Of a stretch of 64,000 bases of DNA, positions 12,901 through 25,500 are shown piece after piece. The position numbers and the translations under genes are program-made. Source of the stretch: Argopecten irradians (lineage: Eukaryota > Mollusca > Bivalvia > Pectinida > Pectinidae). The DNA is taken from NCBI RefSeq assembly GCF_041381155.1, contig NC_091145.1, positions 41,939,697 to 42,003,696 on the forward strand, given 5' to 3'. Position 1 is the first letter of the stretch, and the number at the start of each line of letters is the position of its first letter. A model generated the notes under the pieces. That model was not told where the DNA came from. It saw nothing but the letters and a program-made list of their open reading frames with translations, and searched no databases.

Positions 12901-15900
12901 CGTAGTTATGGAAGTCATGTTAGAAAAGTTGATCTAAATGTTAAAGTGGATCAGACGTAGTTATGGAAGTTATGTTAGAAAAGTTGACCTAACTGTTGAA
13001 GTGGATCAGACGTAGTTATGAAAGTTATGTTAGAAAAGTTGATCTAACTGTTAAAGTGGATCAGACGTAGTTATGAAAGTCATGTTAGAAAAAAGTTGAC
13101 CTAACTGTTGAAGTGGATCAGACGAGTTTGCTGACGTCATGATAGTCAAATTGACCTAGACTAGGACTGTCGAAGTAAGCATAACAATGTCGGTACATAT
13201 TTAAATCACAAAAGAAACAAGATCTAGTTGGGTTTTCTCAAATGGTGTATAGATTCTTTCTCATAAGGTCAAGAGATAACTGGAGCGGAACATCACAATT
13301 TTTCAAACGTTTTACAAAGAGAAAGCATAACGAAAAACTTATTTGATCACACATGTCGACAAAAAGGTTAAATAAAAAAAATATCTGTCCGCTTTGTACA
13401 CTAAGACCTATCAGATAATTCAATGTTACACCACCGCACGCCAAAAACACGTGGGTAAAGTACAACAGTTGCTTTTCTTGATCACATAAACACGCTGTTT
13501 TTTGTATTAAGTTCGTGACAAAGATTAGCCAGAGTAATTTTCTACTATAAAATAAATAACAAAAAACCGAGTGGCCCAAGAAAAGAAAACGTAATCACGG
13601 ATATCCGTCGGACTTACAAGTGACCCGGCGTAGAAACAAGGCCCTGTCTATGTACGAACATTTCACTGAATTCTTGATAATACTTTGATATTCCACAGTT
13701 GATGGATTATTCATCTATTATCTACTGACTAAATATATTTATATTATTTGTGACATCCAAAGCTCTTGGCATTTTGGCTTTTATGTCATATGGTATAATG
13801 TATATCAACTTTAGTGTATAAACAAATGGCAGAGATAGAGAAGGGGTGTTGAAACCGTTCTAACTGTCTGAGGCATTATATCATATGACTGGTGATTTAC
13901 GGGGATATGCGAGACCGAGTTTCGGGTTACAATAGTTCGGTAGAAAGACTGTTGTTGAACGACTGTTCCATTTGAATTGCATTTGTGAACATGGGGCATA
14001 GATTACAATGGAACCTAGATTAAAATTCCGTAAAATGGCATATATTCAATGTTGAATAATAGGAAATTGCGATTGCGTGACAGAAAAATAAACCTCTGGC
14101 ATATCCCGTGTCTAGCTATTGAGAACAAAATCGTCATGTAAATTAAAATGTATTTTATATACATTGATTTGTACAGAAATAAGATAAGAAAACATACACG
14201 TAAGCCCTGGATTGGATGATCTAGGTGTGACAGTGCCATCCTAGTGAGTGACAGGATACACATAGGTCATTATCATACAATATCAACTTTTCAACTCCCT
14301 GGTACACAGTTGCCAGAGAACACATAGGTCTTAACCATACAATATCAACATCTCAACTCCCTGGTACACTGCTGACAGGGAACACATAGGTCTTTACCAT
14401 ACAATATCAACATCTCAACTCCCTGGTACACTGCTGACAGGGAACACATAGGTCTTTACCATACAATATCAACATCTCAACTCCCTGGTACACTGCTGTT
14501 AGGGAACACATAGGTCTTTACCATACAATATCAACATCTCAACTCCCTGGTACACTGCTGACAGGGAACACATAGGTCTTTACCATACAATATCAACATC
14601 TCAACTCCCTGGTACACTGCTGACAGGGAACACATAGGTCTTTACCATACAATATCAACATCTCAACTCCCTGGTACACTGCTGACAGGGAACACATAGG
14701 TCTTTACCATACAATATCAACATCTCAACTCCCTGGTACACTGCTGACAGGGAACACATAGGTCTTTACCATACAATATCAACATCTCAACTCCCTGGTA
14801 CACACTGCTGACAGGGAACACATAGGTCTTTACCATACAATATCAACATCTCAACTCCCTGGTACACTGCTGACAGGGAACACATAGGTCTTTACCATAC
14901 AATATCAACATCTCAACTCCCTGGTACACTGCTGACAGGGAACACATAGGTCTTTACCATACAATATCAACATCTCAACTCCCTGGTACACTGCTGACAG
15001 GGAACACATAGGTCTTTACCATACAATATCAACATCTCAACTCCCTGGTACACTGCTGACAGGGAACACATAGGTCTTTACCATACAATATCAACATCTC
15101 AACTCCCTGGTACACTGCTGTTAGGGAACACATAGGTCTTTACCATACAATATCAACATCTCAACTCCCTGGTACACTGCTGACAGGGAACACATAGGTC
15201 TTTACCATACAATATCAACATCTCAACTCCCTGGTACACTGCTGACAGGGAACACATAGGTCTTTACCATACAATATCAACATCTCAACTCCCTGGTACA
15301 CTGCTGACAGGGAACACATAGGTCTTTACCATACAATATCAACATCTCAACTCCCTGGTACACTGCTGACAGGGAACACATAGGTCTTTAACCATACAAT
15401 ATCAACATCTCAACTCCCTGGTACACTGCTGACAGGGAACACATAGGTCTTTACCATACAATATCAACATCTCAACTCCCTGGTACACTGCTGACAGGGA
15501 ACACATAGGTCTTTACCATACAATATCAACATCTCAACTCCCTGGTACACTGCTGACAGGGAACACATAGGTCTTTACCATACAATATCAACATCTCAAC
15601 TCCCTGGTACACTGCTGACAGGGAACACATAGGTCTTTACCATACAATATCAACATCTCAACTCCCTGGTACACTGCTGACAGGGAACACATAGGTCTTA
15701 ACCATACAATATCAACATCTCAACTCCCTGGTACACTGCTGTTAGGGAACACATAGGTCTTTACCATACAATATCAACATCTCAACTCCCTGGTACACTG
15801 CTGACAGGGAACACATAGGTCTTTACCATACAATATCAACATCTCAACTCCCTGGTACACTGCTGACAGGGAACACATAGGTCTTTACCATACAATATCA

Positions 15901-18900
15901 ACATCTCAACTCCCTGGTACACTGCTGACAGGGAACACATAGGTCTTTACCATACAATATCAACATCTCAACTCCCTGGTACACTGCTGACAGGGAACAC
16001 ATAGGTCTTAACCATACAATATCAACATCTCAACTCCCTGGTACACTGCTGACAGGGAACACATAGGTCTTAACCATACAATATCAACATCTCAACTCCC
16101 TGGTACACTGCTGACAGGGAACACATAGGTCTTTACCATACAATATCAACATCTCAACTCCCTGGTACACTGCTGTTAGGGAACACATAGGTCTTTACCA
16201 TACAATATCAACATCTCAACTCCCTGGTACACTGCTGACAGGGAACACATAGGTCTTTACCATACAATATCAACATCTCAACTCCCTGGTACACTGCTGT
16301 TAGGGAACACATAGGTCTTTACCATACAATATCAACATCTCAACTCCCTGGTACACTGCTGTTAGGGAACACATAGGTCATTACCATACAATACAATCAA
16401 CATCTCAACTCCCTGGTACACTGCTGTTAGGGAACACATAGGTCTTTACCATACAATATCAACATTTCAACTCCCTAGTACACTGCTGACAGGGAACACA
16501 TGTCTTACCATACATATCAACTCTCAACTCCTGTACATGTGTTAGGGAACACATAGGTCTTTAACAAATATCAACATTCAACTCCCTAGTACCACTGCTG
16601 ACAGGGAACACATAGGTCTTTACCATGCGATATCAACTTTTCAACTCCCTGGTACACAGTTGCCAGAGAACACATAGGTCTTTACCATGCAATATCAACT
16701 TCTCAACTCCCTGATACACTGTTGCCACGGGAACACATAGGTCTTAACCATACTGTGCGACACGACCGACTTAACAGATGTTGCTATTTGTTTCGCAATA
16801 GGTTGGTTTGCTGAAATGGCTACTCCTTGTTGTGGTATTGTCCGTCCAGTCCAGCGCGGCTTACGAGTGTATGGAAAGTTCCAGCGTATGCGAGACGACC
16901 TTAGTGATCGAGCACAAACTGACGATGATGCATAGATCGGAGAAGAAAGTGTATCCATACAAAGGGAGACTATTCAAGTATGACATCACTGATCCTGATA
17001 ATGCGGTTCCTGTGCCCGCCGAGGAGGTCATGACGGCTGATGGCTGGGAAGACGACAGACTGGTCGTGGTCGCCAACGAGAGCCTACCAGGTCGTGGTCG
17101 CCAACGAGAGCCTACCAGGACCCGATATCATCGTTTATACAGGTCAAAGGTTAAAAGTTCATGTCGTTAATAAACTGGGTTCGGATTCTGTGACGATCCA
17201 CTGGCACGGACTACCTCAGCATAGTAGTCAGTGGATGGACGGCGTCCCATTTGTGACACAGTGCCCCATCCTCGCCGGCCAGACCTTCACGTATGACTTC
17301 ATTGCGGAACCTAAAGGGACCTACTGGTACCATGCCCATACTGGTACAATGAGGGTAAAAGGGCTGAATGGGGCACTTATAATCAGGGAGAGACAGTCAA
17401 CGATGCCAGAACACATTATGACAGTCCAGGGCTGGAACCACCACTGGGGAGGCGACATGGATCACCAGAAGATGAATTTCGGCAGCTTTCAGAATCGCGT
17501 GTCACAACCAACTACGGATTCCATTGATGGCGGCCATTTCAGCCGATTTTTCCTGACTTCGGTGCTAATTAATGGTAGAGGGAGATACTACAGTAACATG
17601 ACGACTGGTGAACACAATGGCGCCCCTCTCACAGTTTTCACTGTTAATCCTAGTGTCACGTACAAGTTTAGGGTCATCCACGTCGGAGCATTATATCCTA
17701 TCCGGGTCTCAGTTGACAGTCATGAACTGACCGTCATTGCTTCTGACGGCTTTGACGTACAACCTGTTAACGCAGAATCATTCATCATAAACCCAGGGGA
17801 GAGGTACGATTTCACGATAGTAACCAATCAAAATGCAGATAACTACTGGATTCGGGCTGAAACACTAGAAATAGGACTTACTCATAAAGCTGAAGCAATA
17901 ATGCGCTATAGCAATGGTCCAGTAGTACAGGAACCAGCCACCTCGAGGAAGACTTGTACAGGAAACGATCGATGTCTTGTCATCAACTGTCCGTTCACGA
18001 CATTTCCAGCCGATACATACACCGACTGTCTCAGGTTTGATCATCTTAGATCGTTAGCCAACAACGATCCTGCTCCCGTCCCGACGTCCGCTGATACTTT
18101 CAAAGAATACCATCTAAATTTCGCTTTTCCAGGAACAACGCATTGGCCGTCAACTATAAACGGAAGGAAATTCAAGTTTCCACAAGTGTCGGCGTTGCAG
18201 CAGCCATTCGAGATCGACTCGACATGTGACAAAGTCGACTGTGGTGAAGAAAAACTATGTGAATGTACACACACATTAGATATCAGACACAACGATGTTG
18301 TTCAATTGGTGTTGACCAATATGGGGATTGGCACAGGCTGGTCCCACCCCGTCCACCTTCACGGCTACTCTTTCTACGTATTGAAAATGGGATATGCTAA
18401 CTACAACATGACAACGGCGAAGTTTATATCTCAGAATAGCGATATCGACTGTAGAGGGAATAAACCTATGGCAGAAAGCTTCTGTAACAGCGCCACATGG
18501 AGAAATTCAAGTTGGCTTGGTGACAACGTCCCTGGACTTGAGCTGGCAAACGCTCCTCGGAAGGACACGCTGATCATACCTAGCGGAGGGTACGCTGTGA
18601 TAAGAATCAAGGCCGATAATCCTGGAGTTTGGCTCATGCACTGCCACATTCAGCTTCACTCTGAGGACGGAATGGTCATGCTACTGAACAATTCCTACAG
18701 CAGACACCCGGCCCCGCCTAAAGGATTCCCAATCTGTCACGGGTATCCGTCCCAGTACCGGGAAGAGTACGAGGACCAGCTGAGGATGACACCGGCCCCT
18801 AACGTAGAGACGGTCACAAAGACCGTGAAGGTGCCATCGGAAGGTAAAAAAACTATTCATAGAGTACTTCAAAATTGACATGTACATTGCATTGAGATAT

Positions 18901-19231
18901 TTGAAAATACTTAACGATTCTCATTAAAAATACAATAAAAAACTTTTATAGATTCAATGCTTCATCATGGTATTTATATTAAAATATCTTTATAACTTTC
19001 CATTTTTAAATTGATGGTTTTTTTCCGATTTCAGAGGGGTATGGAATGAAAACATTCTGGGTGATGTTTTCTGTTCTCGGAATTATAATCCTGCTTCTGC
19101 TCGCCTATATCCTTCATCTACGAAAGGAAGTTAAAACGGCCAAAAAAGAACGGAAGTATCTGCCTGACACTATAACACAAAGCAAAGACGGAAAGGATAA
19201 TCCGGCATTTACAACTGCCACGAAATACTAA
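9902..19231 (+). CDS. Laccase-type multicopper oxidase, membrane-anchored (frame broken in exon 2)
   Basis: Three coding exons: 9902-9904, 16802-18843 and 19035-19231. With one copy of a 28-bp duplication discounted, they give 737 residues. The product should oxidise phenolic or related substrates with reduction of O2 to water, outside the cell. Numbered on that 737-residue basis, a signal peptide covers about 1-20 (MVGLLKWLLLVVVLSVQSS). Cupredoxin copper motifs are HWHG (His125/127), HAHTG (169/171), HPVHLHG (507/510/512) and HCHIQLH (605/607/611) with Cys606. The axial position, ten residues after Cys606, is Met616. A TM helix follows at about 679-702 with a 35-residue cytoplasmic tail. Family assignment is firm; the biological role (cuticle, shell or periostracum chemistry, immunity) is not shown. 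As assembled, exon 2 is frameshifted at 17062-17117. Confidence 0.92.
11818..13125. repeat. Minisatellite, 55-bp unit, about 24 copies (laccase intron 1)
   Basis: Direct repeat with landmarks GGATCAGACGTAGTTATGGA and GTTAGAAAAGTTGATCTAAA. The first and last units are degenerate and the middle is homogeneous. It lies wholly inside the 6.9-kb first intron. Confidence 0.94.
13126..14254. other. Intron sequence between two arrays
   Basis: Part of laccase intron 1. A 113-residue open frame on the minus strand (13238-13579) is hydrophobic but matches no family I recognise and has no splice context. Nothing else is seen. Confidence 0.45.
14255..16755. repeat. Minisatellite, 62-bp unit, about 40 copies (laccase intron 1)
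   Basis: Landmarks are ACACATAGGTCTTTACCATA, CAATATCAACATCTCAACTC and CCTGGTACACTGCTGACAGG. The core is almost invariant, with a recurring CTGTTAGGG variant. The outer units at both ends share the variant CACAGTTGCCAGAGAACAC. The array stops about 45 bp before the exon 2 acceptor but, unlike the reelin arrays, does not include the splice site. Confidence 0.95.
16802..18843 (+). CDS. Laccase-like gene exon 2 (catalytic domains)
   Basis: It begins after TTTCGCAATAG and ends at GGAAG|GTAAAA, phase 1. It encodes the mature N-terminus (about 16802-17061) and all three cupredoxin domains (17118-18760). The frame of the first part continues out of register to a stop at 17168-17170, while the rest is in the frame open from 17040 to 18878. 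The switch coincides with the 28-bp duplication at 17062-17117. Removing one copy gives an uninterrupted reading that aligns with laccases (VVVANESLPGPDIIVYTG). Confidence 0.92.
17062..17117 (+). repeat. 28-bp tandem duplication causing a frameshift
   Basis: Two exact copies (17062-17089 and 17090-17117) of a unit starting GGTCGTGGTCGCCAACGAGA sit inside the laccase reading frame. Since 28 is not a multiple of 3, the downstream frame shifts by one. The segment 17091-17118 begins with GT and ends with AG, so gene predictors might call a 28-nt intron, which is below any usual metazoan minimum. Assembly error, allelic variant or a true pseudogenising mutation are all possible. Confidence 0.97.
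19035..19231 (+). CDS. Laccase-like gene exon 3 (TM anchor and tail)
   Basis: The acceptor CCGATTTCAG closes a 191-bp intron and joins in phase 1 to give EEGYGMK, then a hydrophobic run (FWVMFSVLGIIILLLLAYIL) and a basic, polar tail ending in ATKY and TAA at 19229. This predicts a type I membrane protein rather than a freely secreted laccase. If the intron is retained, translation ends at 18878 without the anchor. Confidence 0.88.
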
Positions 19232-19278
19232 TCAACATATTGTTGATTTCAAAATGCGTATACTACATTCAATAGACT

Positions 19279-19284
19279 AATAAA
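19279..19284 (+). promoter_or_regulatory. Candidate poly(A) signal of the laccase-like gene
   Basis: AATAAA lies 48 bp after the stop codon. Another AATAAA is at 20685-20690 and could serve a longer 3' UTR. Confidence 0.5.
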
Positions 19285-22200
19285 CCGATGTGACTAATAA
19301 CATTATACAGTGATACTATAACACTACTATAATTCTACTAAATACGATATGATAGTCAGACTTCTGTTGAATCAATTATGACGAATATTCATTAAAACTT
19401 CGGTAACTGTCACGTAGGATTTAGACATGAATGAATGACCGCGAGGTAACGATCCTACGTGGTGCGAGTGCCCGAAACTTTTATACAGATACCAACGTGT
19501 ATTACTGGTTTTGTATTGAAATGCGTTCAAGCATTTACTGTGGATTTAAGTTGTTCTAAAAAACTCCCGATGCTTGTAACTTTGTAAAACAGTTCAATTT
19601 GTTTCTATAAAGAAGCGACGATTGTTTTAGTCTTTAATATTGTTTTATTTCAACGATTTGTTTCCTAGTATCATCAATAATTAATATGGATTGAGATTGT
19701 TTACCATTATATTGCTAATCGATATATTGTACATTTAAAAAATATAAGTAGTATAGAACCATGTGTTTCAGAAGATTAAGAACGGTGACGTCAGAATCTG
19801 ACAGAAGTATCTAAAATAGAACCACAAGGCGGGTAGAGAACCAAGTTTGAATTCATATCTACCAGGAGAAACATCTCAGAAATCACTGTGAGCCCAGAAA
19901 AAATAATTTTAAAAATGCTCCACCGCCGACTGAGCATAAACGATATTAATCATTGAACGATAATTGGTGTTTACTCATGTAAATGTATGTCTACATAACA
20001 CACACAAATAGTATAAAATGACATGTTTTGATAGATACACAATCAGCACTTAATTCCATAGAGAGCTTAGTGGCATGGGGACTTTTTTTCGGAACGCAAT
20101 TAATTATATTTGATATTTATATCTTGAAGTAAAATAAGAAGCTCAAACTTTCCAATGGTGGTAATTGTGTAAAGTAGGTAACGTTTTTAACTGAAGTAAA
20201 ATACTGATTCGTCTGCTGATGTTTTAGACAATTTACTTTTCGCCAGTGGTGTAGTATCTTAAATAAGCATGCACCGTGTAGTTAAACATGAGATATCATT
20301 CAACATGTTTGATATAGTATGCTTATCACTAAGAGGCAACTCAACAGCACAAATTGGCATCATTCCTTTCACTGATCTGCTGGAAAATGTTGTTATCGAC
20401 TTCAACATGTTTCATATTATATACTATGTTGCTCTCATGATTTCATCTCGGATGTAATTTCTATGAAACTGAAATCTATGAATTATGAAAGTGTTTTCAT
20501 ATTATTCATGTCTATGTGATATCTCAATAGGAGATACAGGTCCCATTACAAGAGAACCTTATGTGAATACAATGATAGTGTAAAGAGCTGAACGTATCTT
20601 CATGGCATGCTTGTTTGATCATACATATTTTCTCTTATGATCCCGCTCGTCTTCATACTCTGGACGTAACAGCATGCTACTTGAAATAAAGTCATTGATT
20701 TATCAGCTTATAATGTGTCTTTATACGATCATGCTATATCAAAAATTGGAATGATTTCTTCACTTTCGCTTTGTGTTTTGTGAAGGTGTCATGTCCTTGT
20801 ATCGTACTGACATACATCCATACAGTCTCTGTTGACCGTAATGACCCTGATGGCTGTCGTTGGGCCGTTGAACTGTAACCAAATATACAAAATGTAAGAC
20901 CAAGTTCCAGACATTGATTTAAATGCACTGTGACAATCGAAGCATAGTAAGACACTGTAGATTACAGATCGTTACAGACATTGGAAAAGAAAGTAGATTT
21001 AAGCAGCAAAACGATCAATAGCGATATTATAAGTCATCTGAATTTTGATTCTTACTTTCTTGGTTGGCGTTAACAGCCATATAACCGCAGACTTCTATAG
21101 CATTCTTGAAATTATAAATAGGCTATATACGGATCATAAACTTTATCTATCGAAGATAGATTACTTGTAAAACCAAATGTTTATCTACCACATGGTCCTC
21201 CTGTTCAAAATTATTTGTTAGTAAAGATAGACAAAAGAGATATAATAAAAAAACCCGTTTATAAACAATCACCAAAAATATATCAGACATTACACTTAAA
21301 AGTATCACAGTGTGCAAAAATACCATACATTGGTATTTCATCAATACTAGATATCACATATTCTGATGTAGCAAATAATGACAACTGACACAGCTACATG
21401 CTAATACAACATATTCTAAAAGAAATTTAAAGAAATGTAAGATATTTTTGATAGGAATCCATCAAAAATAAGTTTTAAAAATATGTTATCACTATAAAAC
21501 ACTATGCTGGAAAAAAGTTTTGGATTATCTACATGACATTCGGTAAAAATCGGTATTCCAAAAATTGATGCTATTAATAAGAAATTGTTCATAATGAAAT
21601 ACAGTTCTGTGTAAATAAACACAAATGAAACTAAATTCTATTTTCAGTAAGTCTAATCAGTTGTCACATAAATTATCAATGTTAGACAATCATCAATGTG
21701 AATACCGAGTGCTTTCTCATTCCTTACTCAAGTGGTTCACTATGACTTACCAGAGTAGAATCATCCACATATAGGTCCATGTATATGGCAGAAAAAACCC
21801 ATGTAAAGGCAAATCTTTAATAAATATTGAAAACATAAGGGGACTTATCATTGACCCTTGAGGTATCCATGTGTCACTTTATATGTATCTGATAAGTAGT
21901 CGACAAGGGAGACAATCTGACTTCCTAATCACTTAGGATTTGAACCATTGAATTGTGTTCCATTTTATAATACTCATTTAATAAAACATAATGATATACG
22001 ATAACGTAGGCTTGTGTAAATCGACAACTTATACTCCTGTACTTACACCATTTATCAATTGTGTAGTCCATGTATCGACATTATTTAACAGCGCAGTATA
22101 ACACACAAGAGTGATTCGGACGGACACCTGATTGTCATGATAAAATGGCTTTTGGAAAAGTATTCATAAAATACGCTGTAAACATAGTTTTTGAAGAATT

Positions 22201-22312
22201 TTCGAAGGCATTGGTTAAACAAATATCAGTCTGAAATTCCGTACATCTGCAGTGCTACCACTGTTTACCACAAGCTTCCAGAGATAAGTGAGAGACAGCT
22301 ACATGTTTTTTT
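19285..22312. other. Intergenic region between convergent genes
   Basis: About 3 kb of AT-rich DNA between the 3' ends of the plus-strand laccase-like gene and the minus-strand LamG gene. Short open frames only (73 aa or less), without domains. I see nothing to annotate. Confidence 0.5.
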
Positions 22313-22318
22313 TTTATT
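22313..22318 (-). promoter_or_regulatory. Candidate poly(A) signal of the LamG/mucin gene
   Basis: AATAAA on the minus strand, about 57 bp after the stop codon at 22375-22377, inside an A-rich tract. Confidence 0.4.
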
Positions 22319-22374
22319 TTAACATGGACAATGGCGATATTACGTACTGGGTTTGCCGCACATATTAGCTTATG

Positions 22375-22559
22375 CTATATAGGGTTGGTGGAATGCGATG
22401 AATCGTTACGGTGCCAACTGATCAGCGCTCGCACTGCGTTAAAAATGTCCGGAATCACTAGTATCCCAGTCAGTATGATAAGGACCGTTAATCCACACTG
22501 ACCAATCACCATAGCACTGACCCTTTGGTCCTCAGCACAGATCTTGGTCCGCTTAGCCA
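22375..22559 (-). CDS. LamG/mucin gene exon 6 (TM and tail)
   Basis: The acceptor TTTTGTTCCAG on the minus strand precedes 22559. The exon encodes AKRTKICAEDQRVSAMVIG, then a hydrophobic stretch (CGLTVLIILTGILVIPD) and the tail ending NDSSHSTNPI before TAG at 22375-22377. It joins in phase 1 to exon 5 only if the donor there is A|GTAGGT rather than the adjacent AG|GTAACA. Confidence 0.85.
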
Positions 22560-25500
22560 CTGGAACAAAATATAAAGGATATACATTTGGTCGTAGTTGC
22601 ACAAACCAGAGAGAATATGATCATACCAGATTTACGATAAAATGTATCATTGTCAGGAATATGTTTTCAACTATTATATAAAGGCCTTGTTGAATGTAGT
22701 TGACATAATACCGTCGTTTCAATGCGGGAGCAGGGGCATACCCATGGCATCTTTTCGTGGATGAATAGAATCTTACCTAGGTACATGTATGTCAGGTGGA
22801 GAGGGACATCTCAACCAGAGTGAAAAAGTTTGGCTCGTCAACCCGAGGCTTAAGATTGGCTGCTAAAGTCTTTCACGAGAATTGAGATATCCCTGTCCAC
22901 TTGACATATCCATTTTTGATTATTTTTCTCCCATACTTTCAAGAAAAACTTAGTTATTTAGAATTACTTTGACACCGTCGACATCACAGATCATAAGAGA
23001 CACCGTAATGGGTAAAATTAATGACGTCTTCGACACTAGTCTCGCATGTATCAATGACGTCATGTCATTGTCAAGCGTGTGTGAGCTATCTATTCCCTAT
23101 CCCAGTTAAAGATGATAAAATCTATCAACCCCTTTGGGGTGTGATAGGAGAATCTCAACCCAAAGGGAGTTCTTAAGTTGGCAAACGCGATGCTTTGCCT
23201 GTAATTCTGCCAAAAATGTTAGAAAGTACAAAAATGCGATTTCAAAAAAGCGAAGATAAATGTTTGTTTACTTACTGCATCGAAGTGGATTTTTTTTAAA
23301 TTTTACTTTGTCAAACAAACTGTTAAACACGTTGAAATATGACAAACACGAATCAAAATAATTTTGAAATATTTTGTTTAAATAACATTTAAATAAATCT
23401 TTTTAACGGATTAACACCAACGAACTAAGTGAAGGCATGTAGACTTCCATATGCGATGAATATAAGTTCTGCACGCGCGTGAATCACGGGCTCGAGGTCA
23501 AGGTGATACGAATTTCCAGTTGGACTGCATATATTAATGTTTATTTGTATAGGCATGACGTTTTACAACTTCCTTTTTAGCACGCGAGTTAGTTATACGC
23601 GTGCAGGCTGGCCTGCACTAGGTAAAACAGAGAAATCTTAGCCTCACAGGAAGAACAGACATCTCTGTCCGATGGGGGAGAAAGAGTTTTCTTTTTCCTA
23701 GAAATTGCGGGATAACTCTGTCAAATATGGGGAAAACATCATTCCCTATTGTACACATGATTAAGACGTACAAATGCCTGTCTACTCTGTGGTACCACAC
23801 CGTTCCATTGACGTGTTACCTACTTGAGGTTGCTTCCTTGTCTACCAGAAGGGCCGCCTTTAGGGATTCAATCCAGTCAGCCAGTTCCTCCTCATTCAAC
23901 ACATCGTTACAGTGACAGGCAGTCTCTGTAGGGCAGGCTACAAGTCGAGAGAAGGTGGTACAATGGATAGTTTAATGAAACATAGGACTAAAATATATCA
24001 AACATACCAATGTCATTCTATCACATCTAATATAGGATTTAGACATTATTATTCACCGTTATTATTCCAAACACGATTGGATTTTTCATTGATAAACAAT
24101 GCCTAAAATGTATTTAAAAAGTCAAAACTACATAAAAATGCATGAGGCTAACCACGTTATTCTAACCACGTAATGTTATCGTAACTGACAAAAAAATATT
24201 GTTCATCGTTATCTTATTACAAACACGGTTACATAGAGAAAATTGAATGAAATGTATTGACATGTTATCAAAACCATAAACAAAAGCATCAATATGTTGC
24301 CATTTAGTGTTACCAATGAACTGTAACAACCAAGACAAATTCTCCGTGTTATTTCAACCAGATCTGCCTCGTATGACCAATCAGCATAGTGCCATTTAGT
24401 TTAACCACACTGTTTTACTTTGAAAACACATATTCTCCGTGTTTGTATGACAGTTAAGCTTCCCATTGGTACTTACCTGTCTGGGGACTGGTTTGTTGGG
24501 TGACTGACGAGGATATTGTTGTTGTTTGTTGTGTTGCTGTTGTTGTTTGTTGTGTTGCTGTTGTTTGTTGTGTTGATGTTGTTGTTGTTGTTTGTTGTGT
24601 TGCTGTTGTTTGTTGTGCTGCTGTTGTTGTTTGTTGTGTTGCTGTTGTTGTTGGTTGTGTTGCGGTTGTTGTTTGCAATGATTGCATTGTTGTCTGCTGT
24701 AACGCCGGTTGTCCAGTGGTTGTTGTTTGTGATTGTAGTGTTGTTGTTTGTGGTTGCACTGTTGTTGTATGTGGTTGTAGTGTTGTTGTTTGTGGTTGCA
24801 CTGTTGTTGTATATGGTTGTAGTGTTGTTGTTTGTGGTTGCACTGTTGTTGTATGTGGTTGTAGTGTTGTTGTTTGTGGTTGCGCTGTTGTTGTTTGTGG
24901 TTGTACTGTTGTTGTATGTGGTTGTAGTGTTGTTGTTTGTGGCTGTTGTATTGTCGCTAAAGGTGTTACTGGTTGGATTCCGATTTGCTTATCTGTTGTT
25001 GAGGCTACCATTGTTGTTGTTGCTGTTGTTGCTACTGTTGTTGCTGCTGTTGGAGCTGTTGTTGTTTGTATAGTTGGTAGAGGTTGCACTGAGGTTGGCG
25101 CCAATGTAAAGTCTATGGTATATTCCCCTTTTCAAAAATGAAAATAAAAATCATAAACCTATTTGGCAATATTTCAATTTCATAAATGACAATTTAATGG
25201 TTCTATTATATTTGTTTTTACATCCAAAATTGTAAATTTGAAAAAATATAAAATCAATTTTATGCTTGCATTTTTCTAAACAAATATGTGTAACGAAAAC
25301 AAGGCCTATACACTTAATTACCAATTTTATTTGTATATCCTGTTGATTATCTACAAGAAAGAAGATATTTGTTTAAAGAAGATGTAATGTCAACGGTTAT
25401 ATTCCAGCTTACGGGATACAGGTAATTCGTATGGGACAAAGGGAGGTAATTCTGGCAGTGTCAGCACAATATCGTAAACATTACCTACCGTAGTCTGGAT

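Noticed and set aside
13238..13579. 113-residue hydrophobic minus-strand frame inside laccase intron 1
   Set aside because: No recognisable family, no splice or promoter context, and it lies within an intron on the opposite strand.
17091..17118. A 28-nt GT-AG intron in the laccase exon
   Set aside because: Far below normal metazoan intron size. The segment is an exact tandem duplicate, so duplication explains it better.
24500..25141. Plus-strand Val/Cys-rich and Leu-rich frames
   Set aside because: Antisense shadows of the Thr-rich exon 4 of the LamG/mucin gene, which has matched splice sites and phase.
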